In this document: positions 35,853 through 44,755 of the stretch, one piece after another | Layout of the letters: each line of letters starts with the position of its first letter | Numbering within the stretch: the stretch's first letter is position 1 | DNA from: Bradyrhizobium diazoefficiens | Lineage (GTDB): Bacteria > Pseudomonadota > Alphaproteobacteria > Rhizobiales > Xanthobacteraceae | Reading direction: 5' to 3' | NCBI RefSeq assembly: GCF_018131015.1 | Contig: NZ_JAFCJJ010000005.1 | Span: forward strand, 124,001 to 188,000 | DNA length: 64,000 bases | Notes under the pieces: model-generated | Told to the model about the DNA's origin: nothing | Seen by the model: the letters and a program-made list of their open reading frames with translations, nothing else | Databases searched by the model: none | Translations under genes and position numbers: made by a program

Positions 35853-37128
35853 AGCGCATGAGGCTAAGCGCATCGGCGAAAAACGCGGGTCCACCGAAGT
35901 TGCCGGACTTCAGCGCAAGCAGCATGTCCCCTGTCCCGGCACCCACCGCGCGCAGCACCGGGACGCCCGCCGCGATCTCCGCGCCGACCAGAAAACCGGG
36001 AATACCGAGGCGGTCCACGACCGCGCCGGAGGTCTCGCCGCCGGCCACGATCAGGCGCCGGACACCTGATTTCACGAGGTTTTCCGCGATGTCGGCCATC
36101 ACCTGCTCGATGGCGTGGCCGGCGGCGTCGCGGCCGTGACGCGCCTGCAGGGCCGCGACCTCATCCGGCGTCGCGCTCGAGGCGATCAGCACTGGACCAT
36201 CGGCGAGGAGCGGCCTCGCCCAGGCGAGCGCGCGCTCCACTTCGCCCCTCCCCGTAAGAATACTGTCCGGGTCAAGACGGAGCACCGGCATGACCGATTC
36301 CGCCCGCGCGATCTGCTGCAACGTCGCTTGCGAGCAGCTTCCGGCGAGGCACGCCGCCCGCCCGCCGACCGCAATCCCCGGCTGATTGCTCGCAGCGGCC
36401 GGCTTGACCCTGCCCGTCGACACCAGCGCACGCGCGAGGCCAAGGCCGATGCCGGAGGCGCCGACCGACAGCCGATGCTGGGCGGCAACCAGGCCGATGG
36501 TCTCGAGGTCGCGGTCGAACACGGCGTCGATGATGGCGGCGCCGATGCCCTTGCCTGACAATCCGGCAAGGCGAGCCCGTACGGCATCGGCGCCGCGCGT
36601 GACGGTGGCGAGATCGACGAGGCCGATCTGCGTCCTGCTCTGGCGCGCCAGCACGCGCACCAGGTTGGAATCCCGCATCGGATTGAGCGGATGATCCTTC
36701 AGCGGGCTCTCGTTCAGCGGCACGGCGCCGACGAACAGATTGCCCTGGTAGACGGTGCGGCCGGTCTCCGGGAAGGCCGGCGTCACCAGCACGACGCCCT
36801 CGCCGCCATCTGCGCGGAGCGCGTCCATCACCGGGCCGATATTGCCGGCGTCGGTGGAATCGAAGGTCGAGCAGATCTTGAACAGCACGTGATCCGCGCC
36901 GCGGCTGCGCAGCCATGTCTCCGCCGCGCGCGAGCGCGACACCGCAAGGCCCGCCTCGATCGAGCGGCTCTTCAGCGACACTACGACGGCGTCGACCTCG
37001 GGCAGCGCGAGATCGTCCGCGGGCACGCCGATGGTCTGCACCGTGCGCAGGCCCGCGCGCGTCAGCGTGTTGGCGAGATCGGAGGCGCCGGTGTAGTCGT
37101 CGGCGATGCAGCCAAGCGCGAGCGTCAC
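35851..37128 (-). CDS. otnK: 3-oxo-tetronate kinase OtnK
   Basis: 425 residues of the four-carbon acid-sugar kinase family. N-terminal domain: LGCIADDYTGASDLA at 5-19 (substrate site) and KICSTFDSTDAGNIGPV. C-terminal nucleotide domain: VAGGETSGAVVDRL and RAVGAGTGDMLLALKSGNFG. It phosphorylates 3-oxo-tetronate on O-4 with ATP, the third step of threonate/erythronate breakdown. Its start overlaps the stop of otnI (ATGA), so the two are translationally coupled. All four pathway enzymes lie together here, which makes the assignment strong. Confidence 0.94.
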   Translation of the reverse strand: MTLALGCIADDYTGASDLANTLTRAGLRTVQTIGVPADDLALPEVDAVVVSLKSRSIEAGLAVSRSRAAETWLRSRGADHVLFKICSTFDSTDAGNIGPVMDALRADGGEGVVLVTPAFPETGRTVYQGNLFVGAVPLNESPLKDHPLNPMRDSNLVRVLARQSRTQIGLVDLATVTRGADAVRARLAGLSGKGIGAAIIDAVFDRDLETIGLVAAQHRLSVGASGIGLGLARALVSTGRVKPAAASNQPGIAVGGRAACLAGSCSQATLQQIARAESVMPVLRLDPDSILTGRGEVERALAWARPLLADGPVLIASSATPDEVAALQARHGRDAAGHAIEQVMADIAENLVKSGVRRLIVAGGETSGAVVDRLGIPGFLVGAEIAAGVPVLRAVGAGTGDMLLALKSGNFGGPAFFADALSLMR

Positions 37129-37907
37129 GGCTTCACTCCCGCATAGGGCTTGAACCAGGAAAGGCCGTCGGTGGTCTTGCCGCGCGGATTGTACTCGCAG
37201 CCGACGAAGCCGGCATAGCCGAGCCGGTCGAGCTCGGCGAACAGGAACGGATAGTTCAGCTCCTCGCCGTCGGGCTCGTTGCGCGAGGGAATGCTGGCGA
37301 TCTGGATATGGCCGATGATCGGCATCATCTCGCGCAGCCGCATGGTGACGTCGCCGTGGATGATCTGGCAGTGATAGATGTCGAACTGCAGCCTCAGGTT
37401 CGGCAGCCGCAGTTCCTCGATCAGGTCGCGCGCGAAGCCGAAATCGTTGAGGAAATAGCCGGGCGCGTTACGCGCATTGATCGGCTCGATCACGATGTCG
37501 ATGCCATGCGGGCCAAAGAACTCCGCAGCCCACGCCACCGACTTGTAGAACGCCTCGATCGCAAGGCGTTCGCCGCGATTGGCGATGCCCGCCATCAAAT
37601 GCAGCCGCTTGACGCCGGTCGCCTTGGCGTAGGGCAGCGCCGTCTCCAAACTCTGCTTCAGATCGGCAAAGCGCGCCGGCAGCGCCGCAAAGCCCTTCTC
37701 GCCCGCATTCCAGTCGCCGGGCGGCAGGTTGAACAGCGCCTGCGTCAGGCCGTTGCGCTTGAGCCGCTCGCCGACCGCTTCGGCCGGATGCTCGTAGGGA
37801 AAAAGGAATTCGACCGCGGTGAAGCCGGCCTGGGCGGCGGCCTCGAAGCGGTCGAGGAACGGCACCTCGGTGAACATCATCGAGAGGTTGGCGGCGAAAC
37901 GGGGCAT
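37125..37907 (-). CDS. otnI: 2-oxo-tetronate isomerase OtnI
   Basis: 260 residues of the hydroxypyruvate-isomerase-like TIM-barrel family. N-terminal MPRFAANLSMMFTEVPFLDRFEAA and the metal-site strands IVIEPINARN (Glu), LQFDIYHCQIIHGD (Asp, His) and VGCEYNPRGKTTDGLSW (Glu) are all in place. It isomerises 2-oxo-tetronate to 3-oxo-tetronate in the cytoplasm. It sits between ltnD (14 bases upstream) and otnK (overlapping), which favours OtnI over a true hydroxypyruvate isomerase. Confidence 0.92.
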   Translation of the reverse strand: MPRFAANLSMMFTEVPFLDRFEAAAQAGFTAVEFLFPYEHPAEAVGERLKRNGLTQALFNLPPGDWNAGEKGFAALPARFADLKQSLETALPYAKATGVKRLHLMAGIANRGERLAIEAFYKSVAWAAEFFGPHGIDIVIEPINARNAPGYFLNDFGFARDLIEELRLPNLRLQFDIYHCQIIHGDVTMRLREMMPIIGHIQIASIPSRNEPDGEELNYPFLFAELDRLGYAGFVGCEYNPRGKTTDGLSWFKPYAGVKP

Positions 37908-37921
37908 TGGAATCCTCTTGT

Positions 37922-38839
37922 CTATTTGTCGCCGGGAAGTTTCACGCCGGTGACCTGCGCATACATGCGCGTCACCGAGGCGTCGTCGTCGCGGCCCATG
38001 CCGGCGGCTGATGTCATCAGGAACATCTGCAGCGCGGCGGCAGACACCGGCACCGGGAATCTAGCGCTGCGCGCCATGTCCTGGATGATGCCAAGGTCCT
38101 TCACAAAGATCTCGACCGCGCTGCGCGGGGTGTAGTCGCCGTCGAGCACGTGCGGCATGCGGTTCTCGAACATCCAGGAATTGCCGGCGGACGCCGTGAT
38201 CACCTCGTAGACCTTGCGGATGTCGAGGCCCTGTTTGGCCGCAAACGCCATCGCCTCGCTCGCGGCGGCGATGTGCACGCCGGCCAGGAGCTGGTTGATC
38301 ATCTTGAAGGCGGCGCCCTGCCCGGCGGCGTCGCCGAGCTCGTAGAGCTTTGCGGCCATGGCATCAAGCGCCGGCCGCGCCTTTGCAAATGCTGCAGGGC
38401 TGCCGGAGGCAAGAATCGTCAACTCGCCCTGCGCCGCGCGCTGCGCCCCGCCGGAGATCGGCGCATCCAGATAATGCCGGCCGGTTGTCTCGAGCTGCTT
38501 GGCAAGGCGACGGGCGACGTCCGGATCCATGGTGGCCGAGGACACGAACACGCTGTCCTTCGGCAGGGTCTCGGCGACGCCGTCCTTGCCGAACAGGATC
38601 GTCTCGGTTTGCGCCGCGTTGACGACGACGCTGACGACGATGTCCGCGCCCTTTGCCGCCTCGGCCGGCGTCTTCGCACCCGCGCCGCCATCCTTCACGA
38701 AGCGCGCCACCGCATCGGCGGAGACGTCGCAGCCGGTCACCTCATGGCCGGCGCGCTTCAGCGACGTCGCCATGCCATATCCCATCGAGCCGAGCCCGAT
38801 GACGGCGATGCGCTGATTTTGTGACGTGGAGGCGGCCAT
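37922..38839 (-). CDS. ltnD: L-threonate dehydrogenase-type NAD-dependent oxidoreductase (LtnD)
   Basis: 305 residues from MAASTSQ, the usual beta-hydroxyacid dehydrogenase length. The frame stays open further upstream, but that sequence overlaps the otnC 5' end and is not family-like. NAD motif GLGSMGYGM near 16-24, substrate motif DAPISGGAQRAAQGELTI, and catalytic Lys in FKMINQLLAG. It oxidises threonate (or a related four-carbon acid) to 2-oxo-tetronate, the first step feeding otnI-otnK-otnC. It heads the minus-strand operon. The divergent otnC gene begins about 100 bases away, so the shared promoter region is 38840-38945. Confidence 0.92.
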   Translation of the reverse strand: MAASTSQNQRIAVIGLGSMGYGMATSLKRAGHEVTGCDVSADAVARFVKDGGAGAKTPAEAAKGADIVVSVVVNAAQTETILFGKDGVAETLPKDSVFVSSATMDPDVARRLAKQLETTGRHYLDAPISGGAQRAAQGELTILASGSPAAFAKARPALDAMAAKLYELGDAAGQGAAFKMINQLLAGVHIAAASEAMAFAAKQGLDIRKVYEVITASAGNSWMFENRMPHVLDGDYTPRSAVEIFVKDLGIIQDMARSARFPVPVSAAALQMFLMTSAAGMGRDDDASVTRMYAQVTGVKLPGDK

Positions 38840-38945
38840 GCAATCAACCCTTGCGAACGTTTCCCTGACGGCCGCCCTTGGGTAGCGGCTTGGCCAACCG
38901 AATAACACGGCTTGGCCGCGCTGCCAAAGCATGAGACAAGCAGGC

Positions 38946-39644
38946 ATGACGGCCATGAGAACGGAAAAGAGAACCGAAACGAGCAACGAGACGCGGCTGC
39001 GTGAGGATATCTGCCGCTTCGGACGGTCCCTGTTCGAACGCGGGCTGACGCCGGGATCATCCGGCAATATCAGCGTCAGGCTGGATGGCGGCGGCTGGCT
39101 GGTGACGCCGACCAATGCCTCGCTCGGCTTCCTCGATCCCGCAAAATTGTCGCGGCTGGACGACCAGGGCCGGCTGGTCTCGGGCGATGCCCCCACCAAG
39201 GAAGTTCCGCTGCACACCGCGCTCTACGACACCCGCGACAGCGCGCGGGCGATCGTGCATCTGCACTCGACCCATTCGGTCGCGCTCTCGATGCTGCCCG
39301 AGATCGACCCGCGCGCCGCGCTGCCGCCGATGACGGCGTATTATTTGATGAAATGCGGCGCCACCGCGCTCGTGCCCTATTATCGCCCCGGCGATCCCGC
39401 CGTGGCCGACGCGATCAAGGGACTGGCGGGGAAATATTCATCCGTGCTGCTCGCCAATCACGGCCCGGTGGTCGCCGGCGATACGCTGGAGGCCGCCGTG
39501 TTTGCGACCGAGGAACTGGAGGAAACGGCGAAGCTCTATCTGCTGCTGCGGGGCATGAACCCGCGTCATCTGTCGCCGGAGCAAGTGAAGGACCTGGTAA
39601 AGGTGTTCGGGGTGACGCTGCCCGAGCATGGGCACGACCATTAG
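38946..39644 (+). CDS. otnC: 3-oxo-tetronate 4-phosphate decarboxylase OtnC (class II aldolase family)
   Basis: About 232 residues. Starts at 38931, 38946 and 38955 are all in frame and none has a strong ribosome site; 38946 is chosen because AGCAGGC lies just before it. The class II aldolase/adducin pattern is clear: TPGSSGNISVRL, APTKEVPLH (Glu), HLHSTHSVAL (zinc His-x-His) and LLANHGPVV (third His). It decarboxylates 3-oxo-tetronate-4-phosphate to dihydroxyacetone phosphate, completing the route to glycolysis. It is transcribed away from ltnD-otnI-otnK instead of within that operon. Confidence 0.93.
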   Translation: MTAMRTEKRTETSNETRLREDICRFGRSLFERGLTPGSSGNISVRLDGGGWLVTPTNASLGFLDPAKLSRLDDQGRLVSGDAPTKEVPLHTALYDTRDSARAIVHLHSTHSVALSMLPEIDPRAALPPMTAYYLMKCGATALVPYYRPGDPAVADAIKGLAGKYSSVLLANHGPVVAGDTLEAAVFATEELEETAKLYLLLRGMNPRHLSPEQVKDLVKVFGVTLPEHGHDH

Positions 39645-39670
39645 CGTCCTGCGGTCATCGTCCCGATCCG

Positions 39671-40486
39671 CTAAATCACCGCCATGCTCCTGTTCTTCAA
39701 ATCCGTCACCAGCATCAGGCCCGGCGAATGCGTGATCGCGAACGGGAGTCTTGCGGCGTTGATCACCGATTGCGGCGTGACGCCGCAAGCCCAGAACACC
39801 GGGATCTCGTCGTCGGCAACGGGCACGGGGTCGCCGTAATCGGGCTTGCGGATGTCCTTGATGCCGATCAGGTGCGGATGGCCGAGATGCACGGGCGCGC
39901 CGTGCACGGCGGGATAGCGCGAGGTGATCTGCACCGCGCGGATCGCATCCGCCGGCTTGAACGGCCGCATCGACACCACCATGGGACCGGCGAACGGGCC
40001 GGACTGGCCGCAGGCGATGTTGGTGCGGTACATCGGCACGCGCACATTGAGCTCGATGTGGCGGATCGGCATGCCCTCGTCGAGCAGCGCCTCCTCGAAC
40101 GAGAAGGAGCAGCCGAGCACGAAGGTCACGAGATCGTCGCGCCAATACCTGCTCACGTCGGTCGGCTCGTCCACGACCTCGCCGTCGCGCCAGACGCGAT
40201 AGCGCGGCACGTCGGTGCGGATGTCGAGATCGGCGCCGAGCGAAGGGATGTAGGGGCTGCCGACCTCGGACATGCCGATGATCGGGCACGGCTTTGGATT
40301 GAGCTGGCAGAAGCGGTGGAAGGCGCCGGCATGTTCCGCCGGCAGGATCGCCAGATTGCCCTGGACGAAGCCGGGGGCGACCCCGGCGGTGGATCCGACC
40401 ATACCGCCGCGATAGGCAAGCCGCGCCTGGCGGCTCGGAAGGGGGCCCGATGTTTCGATTTGTTGCGCTGCCACCAAGACCGTCAT
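39671..40486 (-). CDS. Putative hydro-lyase, DUF1445 family
   Basis: 271 residues from ATG at 40486, the normal length of this family (D-glutamate-cyclase-like, formerly DUF1445). Recognisable stretches are [64 protein letters not shown] and [13 protein letters not shown]. Relatives are annotated as hydro-lyases or D-glutamate cyclases, but few have a measured activity. It is divergent from a carbamoylase/amidase operon and convergent with otnC, with 26 bases between stops. The neighbourhood suggests work on a lactam, cyclised amino acid or hydroxy acid. Confidence 0.88.
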   Translation of the reverse strand: MTVLVAAQQIETSGPLPSRQARLAYRGGMVGSTAGVAPGFVQGNLAILPAEHAGAFHRFCQLNPKPCPIIGMSEVGSPYIPSLGADLDIRTDVPRYRVWRDGEVVDEPTDVSRYWRDDLVTFVLGCSFSFEEALLDEGMPIRHIELNVRVPMYRTNIACGQSGPFAGPMVVSMRPFKPADAIRAVQITSRYPAVHGAPVHLGHPHLIGIKDIRKPDYGDPVPVADDEIPVFWACGVTPQSVINAARLPFAITHSPGLMLVTDLKNRSMAVI

Positions 40487-40657
40487 GCGCTCGACCTGCC
40501 ATGAACCCGAAGGACGAGCCAACACCAGACAGGCAATAAAGTCCAATCTTCGTTCCCGGTTGAGATCAGATTGCGCAGAGCAGCCTCGCGGTTGACGCGC
40601 CCGTGCCGGCGCGTCATTGAAAACGGGCCGGAACGACAGTGACATATGGAAAGACGA

Positions 40658-41908
40658 ATGAGCCGAGCCGCCACCAACCTGCAAATCGATTCCGCGCGCC
40701 TCTGGGGCGCCATCCACGAGACTGCGCAGTTCGGTGCGACCCAGAAAGGCGGCGTGCGGCGGCTGACGTTGAGCGCCGAGGACAAGCAGGTGCGCGACTG
40801 GTTCCGCAAGGCCTGCGAGGACGCCGGCCTCGAGGTGCATGTCGACGCGCTCGGATCGCAGTTCGGGTTACGGCGCGGACGAGATATGTCGAAGCCGCCC
40901 GTCGGCATCGGCTCCCATCTCGACACCCAGCCGACCGGCGGCAAGTATGACGGCATCTTGGGAACGCTCGGCGCGCTGGAAGTGATCCGCACGCTCAACG
41001 ACGCCGGCATCGAGACCGAGGCGCCGATCTGCATCGTCAACTGGACCAACGAGGAAGGCTCGCGCTTCGCGCCAGCGATGATGGCCTCCGCAGCCTATGT
41101 CGGCGATTTCACCACCGACGACATCTTGTCGCGCAGGGATATCGAGGGCACGACCGTCGCCCAGGCGCTCGACAGCATCGGCTATCGCGGCGACAAGCCC
41201 GTCGGCTTCCAGAAGCTCGGCTGCTTCGTCGAGCTGCACATCGAGCAGGGCCCGATCCTGGAGGCCGAAGGCAAGACCATCGGCGTGGTCGATTCCGGCC
41301 AGGGCGTGCTGTGGTACGACGGCAGGATCTCCGGCTTCGAGAGCCATGCGGGATCGACGCCGATGCCGCTGCGGCGCGATGCACTGGCGACGCTGTCGGA
41401 GATCGTGCTGGCGATGGAAGCGATTGCAAAGAGGCACGGGCCGAAGGCGGTCGGCACCATCGGCGAGGCCGTGATCGCAAATCCCTCACGCAACGTCATT
41501 CCCGGCGAGATCGCCTTCACCGTGGATTGCCGCAGCGCCGACGGCGCCATCATGGACGCGCTCGATCGCGATCTTCGCGCGGCAATCGTGGAGATTGCGG
41601 CGCGCCGCAAGGTCGAGGTCAAGCTCGATCTGGTCTGGCGCAAGCCGCCGACGCATTTCGACCCGAAACTGGTCGCGGCCGTCGAGAACGCGGCGAGGAC
41701 GCTCGGCTATTCCTCGCGCCGCATCACCTCGGGCGCCGGCCACGACGCCTGCAACCTCAACACCGTCATGCCGGCCGCGATGGTGTTCGTGCCCTGCAAG
41801 GACGGCATCAGCCACAACGAGCTCGAAGACGCCACGCAGCCCGACTGCGCGGCCGGCACCAATGTCCTCATGCATACCGTGCTGGCGATCGCCGGCGTCG
41901 CGTCCTGA
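40658..41908 (+). CDS. Hydantoinase/carbamoylase family amidase (M20-type metallohydrolase)
   Basis: 416 residues from MSRAATN; GGAAAGACGA precedes this ATG, whereas the upstream ATG at 40646 has no site. M20-type metal site: [15 protein letters not shown] (His, Asp), [10 protein letters not shown] (Glu), [10 protein letters not shown] (His, Glu), [16 protein letters not shown] in the dimerisation domain, and [10 protein letters not shown] (His). The family includes N-carbamoyl-amino-acid hydrolases, allantoate amidohydrolase and ureidoglycolate-type enzymes. It starts a three-gene operon with two dehydrogenases (15 and 12 bases apart). The order amidase, D-2-hydroxyacid dehydrogenase, Ldh2-type dehydrogenase would fit release and oxidation of a hydroxy acid. 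Confidence 0.93.
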   Translation: MSRAATNLQIDSARLWGAIHETAQFGATQKGGVRRLTLSAEDKQVRDWFRKACEDAGLEVHVDALGSQFGLRRGRDMSKPPVGIGSHLDTQPTGGKYDGILGTLGALEVIRTLNDAGIETEAPICIVNWTNEEGSRFAPAMMASAAYVGDFTTDDILSRRDIEGTTVAQALDSIGYRGDKPVGFQKLGCFVELHIEQGPILEAEGKTIGVVDSGQGVLWYDGRISGFESHAGSTPMPLRRDALATLSEIVLAMEAIAKRHGPKAVGTIGEAVIANPSRNVIPGEIAFTVDCRSADGAIMDALDRDLRAAIVEIAARRKVEVKLDLVWRKPPTHFDPKLVAAVENAARTLGYSSRRITSGAGHDACNLNTVMPAAMVFVPCKDGISHNELEDATQPDCAAGTNVLMHTVLAIAGVAS

Positions 41909-41923
41909 TCGGAGAATAGCCTC

Positions 41924-42835
41924 ATGCGCGGAGTTTTTGTCGACGCCAACGAAGCCCTTGCCGTGATCATGGAGCGGCTGGAGAAGCCTGGCGATCCCAG
42001 GGTGCGCATCCACCGGGATCCCGACATCAAGCCCGAGCAATACCCGGCAATCCTCGACGGCGCCGAGATTGCCATCGTCGACCACACCGCATTGCCGACC
42101 GAGGTCGCGAAGAAATGTGCGGGCCTCAAGCACGTCGTGTTCCTCGGCACCGGCGCACGCAGCTACATGAACCCGGAGGAGCTGGCCGAGCTCGGCATCT
42201 CCGTGCACCTGATCAAGGGTTACGGCGACACCGCCGTGGCGGAATCGGCGATCGCCCTGATGTGGTCCTCGGCCCGCGTCATCGCGATGATGGACCGCGA
42301 GATGCGCGCCGGCAACTGGCTGCGTGAGGACGGCATGCAGCTCACCGGCAAGACCTTGGGCCTGATCGGCTTCGGCGGCATTGCCGCGGAAGTCGCGCGC
42401 ATCGCATCCGGCAGCGGCATGAAGGTGATCGCCTGGAACCGCTCGCCGAAGAGCCACCCGGCCGTGGAGTTCACCGACCTCGACACCCTCCTGGCGAAGA
42501 GCGACGTGGTGTCGCTGCACCTGCTGCTCAACGACGAAACGCGCGGCATGATCACGCGCGAGAAGATCGCGAAGATGAAGCCCGGCGTGGTCCTCGTCAA
42601 CACTGCGCGCGGCGCCATCGTCGACGAGCAGGCGATGATCGACGCGCTGAAGTCGGGCCACATCCGCCATGCCGGCCTCGACGTCTTCAACATCGAGCCC
42701 CTGCCCGCCGACCACCCGCTGACGAAGATCCCGAACGTGACGCTGTCGGCGCACTCCGCCTTCCGCACGCCGGAGGCGAGCGAAAACCTGATTGAAGCGG
42801 CCTGGGTCCACTGCCGCCGGATCGTGAAGGGATAA
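41924..42835 (+). CDS. D-isomer-specific 2-hydroxyacid dehydrogenase
   Basis: 303 residues. NAD motif GLIGFGGIAAEVA near 142-154, then VVSLHLLLNDETRGMI, the Arg motif VLVNTARGAIVDEQAMI, the catalytic Glu segment HAGLDVFNIEPLP and the catalytic His in TLSAHSAFRTPEA. It interconverts a 2-keto acid and a D-2-hydroxy acid with NAD(P)H. The substrate could be glyoxylate, hydroxypyruvate or a similar short acid. It is the middle gene of the plus-strand operon, starting 15 bases after the amidase stop. Confidence 0.93.
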   Translation: MRGVFVDANEALAVIMERLEKPGDPRVRIHRDPDIKPEQYPAILDGAEIAIVDHTALPTEVAKKCAGLKHVVFLGTGARSYMNPEELAELGISVHLIKGYGDTAVAESAIALMWSSARVIAMMDREMRAGNWLREDGMQLTGKTLGLIGFGGIAAEVARIASGSGMKVIAWNRSPKSHPAVEFTDLDTLLAKSDVVSLHLLLNDETRGMITREKIAKMKPGVVLVNTARGAIVDEQAMIDALKSGHIRHAGLDVFNIEPLPADHPLTKIPNVTLSAHSAFRTPEASENLIEAAWVHCRRIVKG

Positions 42836-42847
42836 GAGCAAAAAACA

Positions 42848-43921
42848 ATGGCCGACTATCGCACCATCAAGGCAGAGCCGCTCACCAACGCCATCCGCGC
42901 CATCGTCAAGGCGGGCGGGTCCAGCGACCGCGAAGCCGATCTCGTATCCACCAATCTCGTCGAGGCCAACCTCAGGGGACATGATTCCCACGGCGTCGGC
43001 ATGATCCCGCGCTATGTCCAGAGCGTCACCAATGGCGGGCTCGCCGTGAACGCGCACGTCAAGATCGTGCTCGATACCGGTCCCCTTCTCACCCTCGACG
43101 GCCTCACCGGCTACGGCCAGGTGATCGGCCATGAGGCGATGGAGCTGGCCGCCGAGCGCGCCAAGCGCAACGGCGTGTGCCTCGTCGGCCTTTCCAACTC
43201 GCACCACATCGGCCGCATCGGCCACTGGGCCGAGCAGTGCATCGGCCACGGGCTGGTCTCGATCCATTTCGTCAACGTGATCTCGCGCCCGATCGTGGCG
43301 CCATGGGGCGGCAGCGATGCGCGCCACGGCACCAATCCGTTCTGCGTCGGCATCCCGCGCAGGGGGAAAGACCCGATCGTGCTCGACTTCGCCACCAGCA
43401 GGATCGCGCAGGGCAAGACCCGCGTCGCTCATAACAAGGGCGTCGAACTCGAGCCCGGCACCATCATCGACAACGAAGGCAAGCGGACCAATAATCCGCG
43501 CTACACCGTGATCCCGCCTTACGGCGCCATCCTGCCGTTCGGCGAGCACAAGGGTTCGGGGCTTGCGCTGGTGTGCGAAATCCTCGGCGGCGCGCTCTCG
43601 GGCGGACAGGTGGTCAAGGGCCCGTCCGACGGCAAGTACAACGTCCTCAACGGCATGCTCTCGATCGTCATCGATCCGCAGAAGCTCGGCACCGGCGAGA
43701 ACCTTGCGCGCGAGGTCGAGAGTTTTGTCGCCTGGCACACCGGCTCGCCTCCCGGCCCCGGCGTCGACAAGGTGATGATCGCCGGCGAGCCCGAACGCGA
43801 GACCAGGAAGAAGCGTCTCGCCGAGGGCATTCCGGTCGATCCGACCACCTGGCAGGAGATCTTGGACGCCGGACAGAAGTTCGGGCTGGACCGGGCTGCG
43901 ATCGAGAAGATTCTGGGCTAG
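42848..43921 (+). CDS. Malate/L-lactate/ureidoglycolate dehydrogenase family protein (Ldh2)
   Basis: 357 residues of the Ldh2/MDH2 oxidoreductase fold. Family marks: LRGHDSHGVGMIPRYVQ near 43-59 (catalytic His-Asp-Ser-His), SNSHHIGRIGHWAEQ, GGSDARHGTNPFCVGIPR and LPFGEHKGSGLALVCEIL. Members oxidise L-2-hydroxy acids such as ureidoglycolate, malate, lactate or sulfolactate with NAD(P). Following an M20 amidase of the allantoate-amidohydrolase superfamily, a ureidoglycolate-like substrate is one possibility. No other purine-catabolism gene is seen, so this stays open. Confidence 0.93.
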   Translation: MADYRTIKAEPLTNAIRAIVKAGGSSDREADLVSTNLVEANLRGHDSHGVGMIPRYVQSVTNGGLAVNAHVKIVLDTGPLLTLDGLTGYGQVIGHEAMELAAERAKRNGVCLVGLSNSHHIGRIGHWAEQCIGHGLVSIHFVNVISRPIVAPWGGSDARHGTNPFCVGIPRRGKDPIVLDFATSRIAQGKTRVAHNKGVELEPGTIIDNEGKRTNNPRYTVIPPYGAILPFGEHKGSGLALVCEILGGALSGGQVVKGPSDGKYNVLNGMLSIVIDPQKLGTGENLAREVESFVAWHTGSPPGPGVDKVMIAGEPERETRKKRLAEGIPVDPTTWQEILDAGQKFGLDRAAIEKILG

Positions 43922-43955
43922 TCCTGGGCGAACCGTACCCTGCCGAATAGTCCTC

Positions 43956-43971
43956 GTGCGCAATTGCGCAC
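43956..43971. repeat. 16-base perfect palindrome GTGCGCAATTGCGCAC
   Basis: It lies between the convergent ends of the Ldh2-type gene (43921) and the ABC ATPase gene (44000). The identical 16 bases occur at 11881-11896 inside a larger palindromic repeat. It may be a short dispersed element or a bidirectional hairpin. Confidence 0.75.
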
Positions 43972-43999
43972 GGGCGGCGCCGAGCCGGACATGGCCCGG

Positions 44000-44755
44000 C
44001 TATAGCTCGCTCGAAATGAACTGCTTGAATTCGGCTGTCTTCGGCCGGGCGAACAGTTCAGACGTCGGCCCGCTTTCCCAGATCTTTCCCCGGTGCATGA
44101 AAACGACCTGGTTTGCGACCTTGCGCGCAAAACCCATCTCATGCGTCACGGTGATCATCGTCATGCCACGTGCCGCAAGATCCTCCATGACGGCGAGCAC
44201 TTCTGCGGTCAGCTCGGGATCGAGCGCCGAAGTCACCTCGTCGAACAGCATGATTTGGGGCGACAGAGCGAGCGAACGGGCAATGGCGACCCGCTGCTGC
44301 TGTCCGCCGGACAACTGCTCGGGATAAGACGTGACCTTGTCGCTCAACCCGACGAGGCGCAGCACCTCCGCTGCCCTCCGCTGCGCCACGTCCCTTGGCT
44401 GCTTCTGCACCAGCGTCAGCGCCAGGGTGATGTTCCGCTCGACCGTAAGATGCGGAAACAGATTGTAGCCCTGAAAGACCATGCCGACGTCATGGCGCAA
44501 CTGGGCGCGCGCGGCCTTGCCGGATCTGCCGACCTCGTGACCGCAAACCTCGATCTTGCCGCCCTGGGTCTTCTCGAGCCCGGCGATGCAACGCAGCAAC
44601 GTGCTCTTGCCGGATCCGCTCCGGCCGACGATGGCCACGGTCTGGCCGCGCGCCACATCGAGGCTCACCCCGTCGAGAACGCGCAGGGGGCCGAACTCCT
44701 TCACCAGGCTCGTGACACGCACGACGGCGGCGCTAGTGGCTGGCGCGGCCTGCAT
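44000..44755 (-). CDS. Amino-acid-type ABC transporter ATP-binding protein
   Basis: 251 residues from MQAAPATS, with AAAGGAGAGCCC before the ATG. Walker A GRSGSGKST, Q-loop MVFQGYNLFPHL, signature LSGGQQQRVAIARSL, Walker B IMLFDEVTSALDPE and switch His in VTHEMGFA are intact. This is the HAAT (polar amino acid, GlnQ-like) subgroup. It overlaps the second permease gene by 23 bases and is the last gene of the five-gene importer set. The solutes may be amino acids or structurally similar acids. Confidence 0.95.
   Translation of the reverse strand: MQAAPATSAAVVRVTSLVKEFGPLRVLDGVSLDVARGQTVAIVGRSGSGKSTLLRCIAGLEKTQGGKIEVCGHEVGRSGKAARAQLRHDVGMVFQGYNLFPHLTVERNITLALTLVQKQPRDVAQRRAAEVLRLVGLSDKVTSYPEQLSGGQQQRVAIARSLALSPQIMLFDEVTSALDPELTAEVLAVMEDLAARGMTMITVTHEMGFARKVANQVVFMHRGKIWESGPTSELFARPKTAEFKQFISSEL

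Noticed and set aside
38840..39217. In-frame upstream extension of ltnD with a hydrophobic stretch
   Set aside because: It lies antisense to otnC coding sequence and the family N-terminus (IAVIGLGSMG) begins just after the ATG at 38839.
41486..43963. 825-codon minus-strand open frame
   Set aside because: Antisense to three well-supported enzymes with intact motifs; composition is typical of a shadow frame.
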